DNA from: Bacteroidales bacterium
GTDB taxonomy: Bacteria > Bacteroidota > Bacteroidia > Bacteroidales > UBA7960
Assembly: GCA_007128045.1 (NCBI GenBank)
Contig: SKYG01000005.1
Span: 1 to 5,541, forward strand
Reading direction: 5' to 3'
Length of the DNA stretch: 5,541 nucleotides
This document shows positions 1 to 5,541 of this stretch, one piece after another. The notes under the pieces were generated by a model. It saw only the letters and a list, made by a program, of their open reading frames with translations. It did no database searches and was not told the DNA's origin. The translations under genes were made by a program, and so were the position numbers. How positions within the stretch are numbered: the stretch's first letter is position 1; each line of letters starts with the position of its first letter.

Positions 1-415
1 CTTGTACAATGCCACGCTCCTTTAGTGGAAACCAGTTGAAGGTCACTTTTGACAGGGCAGGAAACGCCCCGGCTTCACCCGCACCAAATAAAAACCGTAC
101 CACAAGCATCGACATAAAGTTCTTCATAAAGCCGGTGAGCGTGGTCAGGCACGACCAGAATATCACGATAAAGGTCAGCACAAACCTTGGTCCACGTGCA
201 TCGGCAAAATAGCCGGTCGGGGTTTGAAACAAAGCGTAGCCCAGGGTAAATGACGCCATGATCCAGCCCCATTCAGTTAAAGAAAGTCCAAGATCAGTAA
301 CTATGGAGTCTTTGGCGGCTGAAATAACAGCACGGTCGATATACAAGTTTAATGTGTGGATAAAGGTCAGCATCAACACGAAAAAACGCATGGGAATCCA
401 GGTACGTCGCATCAT
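1..415 (-). CDS. MFS transporter, sugar-acid (ACS family) type, C-terminus beyond window
   Basis: This is an inner-membrane major facilitator superfamily permease. The visible 138 residues hold about four hydrophobic segments (roughly residues 10-27, 49-67, 77-96 and 100-120). Family landmarks are the loop 2-3 motif GYFADARGPR (68-77), the TM4 stretch RFLFGAGEAGAFPA (107-120) and WFPLKERG (128-135). That combination is typical of the anion:cation symporter family, which includes hexuronate, glucarate and galactonate carriers such as ExuT and GudP. The substrate cannot be read from this fragment; a uronate or other sugar acid is an inference from the family and from the hydrolase remnant nearby. 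The frame is open to the left edge, so roughly two thirds of a usual 400-450 residue protein is missing. Two adjacent ATG codons (415 and 412) could start it, and Met9 is a later option; no Shine-Dalgarno sequence helps decide. It lies 119 bases downstream of the TIM-barrel lipoprotein gene on the same strand. Confidence 0.9.
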   Translation of the reverse strand, partial: MMRRTWIPMRFFVLMLTFIHTLNLYIDRAVISAAKDSIVTDLGLSLTEWGWIMASFTLGYALFQTPTGYFADARGPRFVLTFIVIFWSCLTTLTGFMKNFMSMLVVRFLFGAGEAGAFPALSKVTFNWFPLKERGIVQ

Positions 416-534
416 TACATTTTTTATAAGTAAATGGGTTTATTAGGGCATCTCTAATTTAGTTTTGATTTTATGTTTGCCGGATTATTCCTTCAGTGGT
501 GAGTTCTCCGTTTATTTGCCCGAGGATTCGAATA

Positions 535-1404
535 TCAATTGCCCGTAATTCCAATAATATATTCCCTGCTTTTCGGCACCCGGGTTACAGCATCAACATG
601 TCCATCCTCTATGTAGTAATACGCTATGTTTGTGTTTTGGGCGGCCTTTAAAACAGCGGGAATATCAATCTGACCAGTACCCAACACCATATCATTCACC
701 TGAAGATCAGTTCTACCTGATAAATCACCGATAACCCCTTTTCTTAAATCTTTTAAATGCATGAGGCGAAATCTTTCCGGATACTTCTCGAGTAGTTGAA
801 CAGGGTCCTGACCTGGAAAGACAGTCCACAGCAGATCGATTTCAAAGCTTACATAGTCAGGATTTGTATGTTGCACCATATAGTCGTACAATGTACCGTT
901 CTCATGTGGTACAAATTCAAAACCATGGTTATGGTAACAAAAATAGATACCCTTCTCTCCCAAATACTTGCCGGCACGGTTAAAATCCTCCACTGCTTTC
1001 TTCGCAAGCTCCAACGTAAACAGTCCTTCACGAGGGATAGACGCTACCCTGACGTACTTTGCCCCCAATGTAATGGCGTCTGCTGCTACTTGTTCAATCT
1101 GGTCTGTCAAGGTATTGTAGCCTACTCCATATGAAGTACATATCATTCCTCGTTCATCAAGCAATTGTCTTAGTTCTTTAGCTGATAATCCAAAAAGGCT
1201 GGAAAACTCAATATTGGTTATCTGCATCTCTTTAATCATGTCAAGCGTACCTGGTACATCATTGGAGAATTCATTGCGAAAACTGAATGAAACGACTCCA
1301 GGATCCGGAACCAACGGTTTAGGTTCAGAATGGCATCCAATAATAACAATGATTACGGCTAATAAGGAAAACATAAATCTGATTTTTCTATACATATTCT
1401 TCAT
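535..1404 (-). CDS. Lipoprotein sugar isomerase/epimerase-like TIM-barrel protein
   Basis: This 289-residue protein belongs to the xylose-isomerase-like TIM-barrel superfamily (AP endonuclease 2 fold), often annotated as sugar phosphate isomerase/epimerase. The N-terminus is a lipoprotein signal: basic residues, a hydrophobic run (about 11-22) and a lipobox IIGC with Cys24, so the mature protein should be membrane-anchored outside the cytoplasm. Barrel landmarks are CYHNHGFEF (156-164), FEIDLLWT (187-194), LMHLKD (214-219) and YYIEDGH (263-269). By analogy with epimerases of this fold, Asp190, His216 and Glu266 are the likely metal ligands, while the usual first Glu ligand seems to be replaced in the HNH region; this assignment is tentative. 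Such proteins act on free or glycosidically bound sugars, including keto-sugars, but no substrate can be assigned. Length is normal for the family. Start is ATG at 1404; Met4 (1395) would also leave an intact lipoprotein signal. It sits between the oxidoreductase and MFS genes on the same strand. Confidence 0.88.
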   Translation of the reverse strand: MKNMYRKIRFMFSLLAVIIVIIGCHSEPKPLVPDPGVVSFSFRNEFSNDVPGTLDMIKEMQITNIEFSSLFGLSAKELRQLLDERGMICTSYGVGYNTLTDQIEQVAADAITLGAKYVRVASIPREGLFTLELAKKAVEDFNRAGKYLGEKGIYFCYHNHGFEFVPHENGTLYDYMVQHTNPDYVSFEIDLLWTVFPGQDPVQLLEKYPERFRLMHLKDLRKGVIGDLSGRTDLQVNDMVLGTGQIDIPAVLKAAQNTNIAYYYIEDGHVDAVTRVPKSREYIIGITGN

Positions 1405-1428
1405 ACGTTTATAATTATGTTATATACA

Positions 1429-1514
1429 GCATATCAATATTTTAAATTTACTCCTTCGACTTTCGACCTTTGACCTTCGACTCCATGAAATTTAATCAGG
1501 CATATCAACATTTT
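1429..1514. repeat. Composite intergenic repeat: TTCGAC array with nested flanking repeats
   Basis: Three layers can be read directly. The core (about 1453-1484) is a degenerate array of 6-8 base units, TTCGAC, TTTCGAC, CTTTGAC and CTTCGAC, bounded by CTCC on both sides. Outside it is an 8-bp inverted repeat, TTAAATTT (1442-1449) and AAATTTAA (1488-1495). Outside that is a direct repeat GCATATCAAYATTTT (1429-1443 and 1500-1514), 14 of 15 positions identical, with a 71-base period; its left copy overlaps the inverted repeat by two bases. The element occupies most of the gap between the oxidoreductase and TIM-barrel genes. It could be a small dispersed intergenic element, a microsatellite expansion or a transcript structure; no function is assigned. 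Confidence 0.6.
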
Positions 1515-1553
1515 TGGTCCGTGGTTATACAATAATTAATAAAATGTAATGGA

Positions 1554-2891
1554 TTATACTTTGGGTTCCCATCCTGGCTCATACGTTCTGCCCCAAAGTT
1601 TATTGGCATCAGGATCGGCTGTTTTACCAGTTTTGGGGTCGGTGATCAAATCTTTTTTCAGGCGATATGAGATATTTGCCAAATGACATAAGTGCGTACT
1701 TATCATCATTTTATCGATTGGAGAATGTAGCTTTTCTTTTCCTCTGATGGCATTGAAAAAGTTGACCACGTGCGTTGTAGTCATCCCTCCTCCTCCACCA
1801 AGGGCAGTACCACCTTCCCCACTGTCTGATTTGCTTGATTTTATCAACTTGCCGGCACGATCAAACAATTTATAACCATCACGGTTTACAAATACTGAAC
1901 CTTCACTTCCAAAAATAATATTACCTCTTCCACTTCCGTATGTAAGGTATCCGTTACGTGCTTTTCCATCCCATTCAATCACTTTATTTCCAGGATAATA
2001 ATAGGAGGCTTTCATGGTATCATACACGGTCCAGCCATCATCCAAAAAATGATGTTTGTCGGCTTCCACTGAAACACGTTCAGGATGGTCTACCTGCAAC
2101 GCCCACCGGGCAATATCCAGTTCATGGATGGCATTGTTACCCATTTCAGCGGTTCCGTAGGTCCAACCATACCAATGCCAGTGGTAATCCCAGGTATTGT
2201 GTTTATACTCCTGACGTGGTGCTGGTCCTTGCCACAACTCCCAGTCGAGACCATCAGGAACAGGTGCTTTTGTTGCAATTGGGGTTGCACCTCTGCTGTT
2301 GGTATAAAATGAAACAGCCTTATACGGAATACCGATGACTCCATCGTGGATCTGCTTTACGATGTCAATACTTTCAGGAGCTGATCGCTGCTGATTCCCT
2401 AATTGAATAACTTTTCCATATTTCGGATATGCTTCAGCGAGAAGTTCTCCCTCACGGGCATTGTGACTACCAGGTTTCTCAACATAGACATGTTTTCCAG
2501 CCTGAACACCCATAATGGTTCCGGGCGCATGCCAATGATCAGGAGTTGCATTAAAGATGGCATCCACATCCGGATCATCAAGCACTTTATGAATGTCATT
2601 TTCCAGTTTTACACGATAGTCTATATGGTTAGCAAATGAGGCGGCAGCATTATCGCGTTGATGCTTCATTACATCACACAAATACAACAAGCGTACATTG
2701 CTGGATTTTAATGCTATAGGCTCATAGAATGCACCCAGACGGCGCCCGAGACCAATAATGGCAACATTAATGCGGTCATTCGCACCAATAATTCGTTCAT
2801 AACTGCTTAGACTAAATCCCTTACCGCCCAAAAACAACCCTGCGGCTCCTATGGCGGATTTTTTGATAAAACTTCGTCGACTATTTTCCAT
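1554..2891 (-). CDS. Tat-exported Gfo/Idh/MocA family oxidoreductase
   Basis: This 445-residue NAD(P)-dependent oxidoreductase probably acts on a sugar or sugar derivative. It begins with a twin-arginine signal, SRRSFIKK (4-11), followed by a weakly hydrophobic Ala/Gly/Leu run to about residue 27, so it should be exported folded, with cofactor, to the periplasm. The Rossmann domain starts at INVAIIGLGRRLG (41-53); the dinucleotide glycine motif is non-canonical because the third Gly position is Leu52. ATPDHWH (115-121) and VEKP (137-140, the family's EKP signature) follow. GNNAIHELDIARW (251-263) carries the probable catalytic His256 and Asp259. A Gly-rich loop (358-369) precedes the C-terminal helices. 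Length and layout match the Bacteroidota secreted Gfo/Idh proteins; some relatives are GH109-type NAD-dependent glycosidases, others oxidise glycosides to 3-keto forms, and the sequence does not separate these. A hydrolase remnant ends 59 bases upstream on the same strand, and the TIM-barrel gene follows after 149 bases. Confidence 0.93.
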   Translation of the reverse strand: MENSRRSFIKKSAIGAAGLFLGGKGFSLSSYERIIGANDRINVAIIGLGRRLGAFYEPIALKSSNVRLLYLCDVMKHQRDNAAASFANHIDYRVKLENDIHKVLDDPDVDAIFNATPDHWHAPGTIMGVQAGKHVYVEKPGSHNAREGELLAEAYPKYGKVIQLGNQQRSAPESIDIVKQIHDGVIGIPYKAVSFYTNSRGATPIATKAPVPDGLDWELWQGPAPRQEYKHNTWDYHWHWYGWTYGTAEMGNNAIHELDIARWALQVDHPERVSVEADKHHFLDDGWTVYDTMKASYYYPGNKVIEWDGKARNGYLTYGSGRGNIIFGSEGSVFVNRDGYKLFDRAGKLIKSSKSDSGEGGTALGGGGGMTTTHVVNFFNAIRGKEKLHSPIDKMMISTHLCHLANISYRLKKDLITDPKTGKTADPDANKLWGRTYEPGWEPKV

Positions 2892-2950
2892 GTATATTAG
2901 AAATGATTTTAATGAATGTGCATCAAATTTCTTTTTGTGTGCTCAAATGA

Positions 2951-3049
2951 TCAATATCCGGACTGATTCTTGTTACTGATATACTTAACCAGCTCACTTC
3001 CGGCAAGCAAGAACGCACCGGCACCATAAACTTCTGACATATCACAAAA
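2951..3049 (-). pseudogene. C-terminal remnant of a GH88/GH105-type unsaturated uronyl hydrolase
   Basis: The minus strand reads 32 residues to a TGA at 2951-2953. The core DMSEVYGAGAFLLAGSE matches, from memory, the conserved C-terminus of GH88/GH105 unsaturated glucuronyl and rhamnogalacturonyl hydrolases (often DMTEVYGVGAFLLAGSE), after which those proteins normally end within a few residues, as here. An in-frame TAA at 3050-3052 lies just before the fragment, and none of the family's preceding sequence (about 350 residues) could be found in any minus frame to the right. Intact family members remove the 4,5-unsaturated uronic acid left by polysaccharide lyases. The fragment ends 59 bases before the Tat oxidoreductase gene on the same strand, which suggests that it was once the upstream gene of that cluster. 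It could be translated from ATG 3040 as a 29-residue peptide, but it would lack the catalytic barrel. Confidence 0.72.
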
Positions 3050-3360
3050 TTACCGTGTAGTAGCCAATTTATACTGTATGTATTTTTCAAGAAATTGAAC
3101 GATCACACCAATTCTGAACATAATATGCATCCTGACCAGATTGTTCAACTGAACTTGATTATATTGATGTCTTATCGAAGATGCCCAGGGAAATGGCCTA
3201 AATCTATTTAAAAAATATTTCCAAGAACATAGGGTGTTAAGACATGTTGACTTTTTGATACAATAACAGCAGATCATTGAACTAATATTTCAAAGTAGTT
3301 AAAATGTTCATTTATGATTATTTTGTTCATGATATTGAAATATCCATTCAATTAAAAGAA
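3050..3360. other. AT-rich intergenic stretch without a supportable gene
   Basis: No reading frame here resembles a known protein with any confidence. The longest minus-strand frame (about 75 codons, ending at 3050) has poor protein character and no recognisable motif. The stretch starts at the point where similarity to the hydrolase remnant stops, so it may be rearranged or decayed DNA. The right part (3278-3360) is very AT-rich and contains short inverted repeats, as expected upstream of the plus-strand gene. No tRNA, terminator or riboswitch was recognised. Confidence 0.5.
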
Positions 3361-3397
3361 TTGTTAAATCTCTACTTTTGTTTCGATAATTTAACAA
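3361..3397. repeat. Perfect 9-bp inverted repeat around the -7 box
   Basis: TTGTTAAAT (3361-3369) and ATTTAACAA (3389-3397) are exact reverse complements separated by 19 bases. The spacer contains the predicted -7 box and, by the usual spacing, the transcription start near 3387. The position would suit an operator for a dimeric regulator, or a weak hairpin at the start of the message. The arms are AT-rich, so chance is possible. Confidence 0.45.
3373..3380 (+). promoter_or_regulatory. Bacteroidota-type -7 box (TACTTTTG) for the plus-strand gene
   Basis: TACTTTTG fits the TAnnTTTG -7 consensus of the Bacteroidota primary sigma factor. It ends 30 bases before the ATG at 3411, giving a predicted leader of about 24 bases. 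No clear -33 TTTG is present at the expected distance. The leader is A-rich and has no Shine-Dalgarno sequence, as is usual in this phylum. Confidence 0.5.
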
Positions 3398-3410
3398 AAA
3401 CCCAATTATT

Positions 3411-5541
3411 ATGAAAAAACATTATCTTTTTATTTTATTAGTCTTTATGGCTATTAAGTTTAATGCTCATGCTGAGCGCATTAACATTCCAGGTCTGGAA
3501 CTTCCGGCCTTAATTATTTCAGAGGTAAGGCCTGATAATCAAGCTAACGGTTACGTACAGTTAACCAATGTAGGTGATACACCTATTGATCTTGAACATT
3601 TTAAACTATATTCTGTACACTTTAATACCAGAGTATCGCAGTATAGTGACAGTGTTCTTGTATTTAATATGGCAAACACTGCTACCAGTGAAACGGTTGG
3701 TAAGGTATTACTAGAAGGGATCATTGAACCGGGAAAATCGCATGTAATAAAAACTGTATTTGATGCAAATAACGCCAGAGGCAGCGGCATTCCTGTGCAT
3801 AATACTGCGATAGCTGAGATAGCCAACCAGTTTGTTTATGCACAAGAGACTGCTAATCTCAATGGTTGGATATATAAGCCGGAATGGCAATGTTGGGGAT
3901 TTGACACTATAAGTCCAAGAGTACCGAGGCCTACATGGACCGAAAATCAGTTATTGCGTGCGGAGGCATCTGCAGGGTACCTGATCCATTGGAAATTTCA
4001 GGTGGATAGTGTTACATGGGATTCTACCTTTATCGATAATTTCAACTTTTTTTACACCCAAATACCAGGAAGTACATCAAAAGGTCATGATATTTTACCT
4101 ATCGCAGGTGTAGAAGATGCGATGACCACCAGTATTATGGTACGTAAAGCGCAAGTAACACGGGGTAATATGAACTGGGACCAATCCCGGGGTGCCGATG
4201 CGTTTAATTCTGAATGGTTGGTAATCCCTAAAAATACCTCCACCCAGTTTGCCTTTACTACTGTGGGCGTTCATGGTGTTTTTGATCTTGACTATACAGC
4301 GAAAAATCCTGCCAATGTTATTGTTGATAAAACATCAAGAACCATGTCAATTCCCTGGCAAATGGCACGTGGCGATTCTCTTTCCGGACATTTCAATTTA
4401 GGACCGGGAATGGGATGGTCATATACATTTAATGAGTCTTTCGAGGATTCTGCATCCTTTATTGCCCGTACAGGTGATAAGTTTGCTTTTTATGCAGTAG
4501 GAAACGAAGTGAAGAAATCTGAGTATACTTTAGAGGTTCGTGACGCTGAAGCAGATTTAGCAGAGATTTTCCCTAGACGCCGTCTGATCTTTGATAAGGA
4601 TCTCGTTTTTAATGAAGAAACCGAAACATACGATACCATTCCCACCAGATACTGGTCAACCGGGTTCGTTTATAACCTTGGTAAAGGGTCGGAGATCGAC
4701 TCTATTATCAATGTACCATTCGCAACACGTGCCGATAGTTTATTGCTGTTTTTTGATAAACCTACAGGTGCTTCATGGGAATTTGTGTTTGTTGATGGTT
4801 TGGAGCGTGTGGACCTGCAGTTTGGGGACAAGCTGAAGGTAACCTCAGCAAATGGGGCCAATTCAAAAGAATACTTTATTGTGGTTGATGATCATGTTAA
4901 AAATAATAATGCCCTATTAAGCACGGTGCTCTGGCCTGATATTAATCGAGCCTTATACCCAAGGTGGATCGAGGGTGATACGCTTCCTGGTTTTAACCCA
5001 TTGAGCATTAATAATACGGTCGTATTACATCAAGACGCCCGTCAAATCCCTGCTCTCCAGTTTATACCACAGAATTTGAGATCAAGACTTGAAATTGAAA
5101 ATGCAGTAGATCTTGATGGTACAATAGAGCAACGCACCACTAGTGTTACTGTTTTTGCCGAGAGTGATACTATTTCTTTAACCTATAGGTTTATATTTCA
5201 AAGGCAGGGTCTTCCTGTTCAACCCAATGAGGCAGAGCCATTTTTCTCAGAGTTTATCAGGAGTGTCCATACTCAAGGACATGCTATTGAAATTTTCAAC
5301 CCTGGCACTGAGGATCTGGATTTAAGTAGGTATGTTATTGTAAGAGGTGTAGCAGGTCAAACCTGGCAAGAAGCTGTTGAGACCCTTCGTCCAGGCAATA
5401 CCCTTGCTAATTTTAGAAGAAACCAAGGTGATGGTATTTGGGTTTACTTAACACACTATTTCCCTTCTTACCGATGGACTGCAGATGGTTCGCAGGAAGA
5501 GTGGTTGGCTACCCCTAACGAAGAAAATCCTTATGCCGGTA
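3411..5541 (+). CDS. Large exported protein with lamin-tail-like modules and beta-sandwich repeats, C-terminus beyond window
   Basis: The frame is open from ATG 3411 to the right edge (710 residues visible). Residues 1-21 form a signal peptide: KK, a hydrophobic run, and likely cleavage after NAHA. Residues about 33-115 read as a lamin-tail-like (LTD) module: IISEV, GYVQLTNVGDTPIDL (47-61), then a strand pattern. MVRKAQVTRGNMNW (243-256) and NSEWLVIP (266-273) resemble text often found at the end of such modules in Bacteroidota. Residues about 305-598 hold three diverged beta-sandwich repeats. A second LTD-like module starts near 608 (FFSEF, then AIEIFNPGTEDLDLSRY at 625-641) and is cut by the window. 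Only one Cys (161) is visible and no catalytic motif is recognised, so a structural, adhesive or surface role is more likely than an enzyme. A C-terminal type IX secretion sorting domain would be expected but is not in the window. The gene is transcribed divergently from the sugar cluster, behind a TACTTTTG -7 box. Confidence 0.88.
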   Translation, partial: MKKHYLFILLVFMAIKFNAHAERINIPGLELPALIISEVRPDNQANGYVQLTNVGDTPIDLEHFKLYSVHFNTRVSQYSDSVLVFNMANTATSETVGKVLLEGIIEPGKSHVIKTVFDANNARGSGIPVHNTAIAEIANQFVYAQETANLNGWIYKPEWQCWGFDTISPRVPRPTWTENQLLRAEASAGYLIHWKFQVDSVTWDSTFIDNFNFFYTQIPGSTSKGHDILPIAGVEDAMTTSIMVRKAQVTRGNMNWDQSRGADAFNSEWLVIPKNTSTQFAFTTVGVHGVFDLDYTAKNPANVIVDKTSRTMSIPWQMARGDSLSGHFNLGPGMGWSYTFNESFEDSASFIARTGDKFAFYAVGNEVKKSEYTLEVRDAEADLAEIFPRRRLIFDKDLVFNEETETYDTIPTRYWSTGFVYNLGKGSEIDSIINVPFATRADSLLLFFDKPTGASWEFVFVDGLERVDLQFGDKLKVTSANGANSKEYFIVVDDHVKNNNALLSTVLWPDINRALYPRWIEGDTLPGFNPLSINNTVVLHQDARQIPALQFIPQNLRSRLEIENAVDLDGTIEQRTTSVTVFAESDTISLTYRFIFQRQGLPVQPNEAEPFFSEFIRSVHTQGHAIEIFNPGTEDLDLSRYVIVRGVAGQTWQEAVETLRPGNTLANFRRNQGDGIWVYLTHYFPSYRWTADGSQEEWLATPNEENPYAG
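4323..5204 (+). repeat. Three diverged protein-level repeats within the exported protein
   Basis: Repeat 1 (residues about 305-378), repeat 2 (428-494) and repeat 3 (532-598) share a pattern: a short strand, a (D)SL-type strand, an aromatic strand, then a strand pair ending in an acidic turn. The clearest match is GDKFAFYAVGNEVKKSEYTL (355-374) against GDKLKVTSANGANSKEYFIV (472-491). DSL at 322-324 pairs with DSL at 442-444. Repeat 3 keeps only the outline, with TSVTVFAESDTISLTYRFIF (577-596). The ending 'edG...k.Y.i.V' resembles cadherin-like or DUF5018-like bacterial Ig folds. No DNA-level identity is evident, so the duplication is old. Confidence 0.55.

Noticed and set aside
440..460. TTAG/CTAA hairpin in the gap before the MFS gene as a terminator
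   Set aside because: The stem is only four base pairs, is AT-rich and has no following T-run in the right orientation.
796..1134. A 112-codon plus-strand frame inside the TIM-barrel gene
   Set aside because: It is antisense to a well-supported lipoprotein gene, and its translation is rich in Cys, Met and His with no domain character.
1958..2338. A 126-codon plus-strand frame inside the oxidoreductase gene
   Set aside because: It is antisense to a confident Gfo/Idh gene and its translation is low in protein-like pattern.
3090..3160. A minus-strand peptide containing DAYYVQNW, like the D-x-Y-Y-V-x-N-W text of bacterial sugar transferases (WcaJ type)
   Set aside because: Only about eight residues match, stops lie close on both sides, and the following family sequence is absent, so chance cannot be excluded.
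3050..3277. A 75-codon minus-strand frame in the divergent region
   Set aside because: It has no recognisable motif, an odd composition and no start context; it is probably a chance frame in AT-rich DNA.
3305..3330. Direct repeat TGTTCAT with a 19-base period
   Set aside because: A seven-base repeat in AT-rich intergenic DNA is expected by chance.
3285..3343. Inverted repeat ATATTTCAA / TTGAAATAT with a 41-base loop
   Set aside because: The arms are AT-rich in an AT-rich region, the loop is long, and there is no positional link to a promoter box.
4670..4861. A minus-strand frame within the large exported protein gene
   Set aside because: It is a shadow of the long plus-strand frame and has no independent support.
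1..5541. CRISPR arrays, tRNA or rRNA genes, intact insertion sequences or defence genes
   Set aside because: No regularly spaced repeats, cloverleaf-like sequence, transposase frame or defence-type domain was seen on either strand.

Overview
The window looks like chromosomal DNA from a member of the Bacteroidota, probably an environmental polysaccharide degrader. The evidence is AT-rich intergenic DNA, starts without Shine-Dalgarno sequences, a TAnnTTTG-type -7 box before the plus-strand gene, a Tat-exported Gfo/Idh/MocA oxidoreductase beside a lipoprotein TIM-barrel 'sugar phosphate isomerase/epimerase', and a large secreted protein with lamin-tail-like modules. No species can be named.

Left part (1-2891, all minus strand, read right to left): a Gfo/Idh/MocA oxidoreductase with a twin-arginine signal (1554-2891), a lipoprotein of the xylose-isomerase-like TIM-barrel superfamily (535-1404), and the N-terminal third of an MFS sugar-acid type transporter that runs off the left edge (1-415). 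The gaps are 149 and 119 bases, so an operon is possible but not proven. The genes suggest oxidation and isomerisation of a sugar or uronide outside the cytoplasm, followed by uptake through the inner membrane. The 149-base gap holds a composite repeat: a degenerate TTCGAC array inside an inverted repeat inside a direct repeat. The 119-base gap (416-534) shows no convincing terminator or promoter.

Middle (2892-3410): a divergent intergenic region with a fossil. Positions 2951-3049 (minus) encode the last 32 residues of what looks like a GH88/GH105 unsaturated-uronide hydrolase; the rest of that gene is absent from the window. This suggests that the cluster once began with that hydrolase, which would tie it to breakdown of uronic-acid-containing glycans. 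From 3050 to about 3360 there is no supportable gene.

Right part (3411-5541, plus strand): the first 710 residues of a large exported protein that continues past the window. It has a signal peptide, an N-terminal lamin-tail-like module, three diverged beta-sandwich repeats, and the start of a second lamin-tail-like module. A -7 box lies within a perfect 9-bp inverted repeat just upstream. Nothing in the sequence ties this gene functionally to the minus-strand cluster; it is divergently transcribed.
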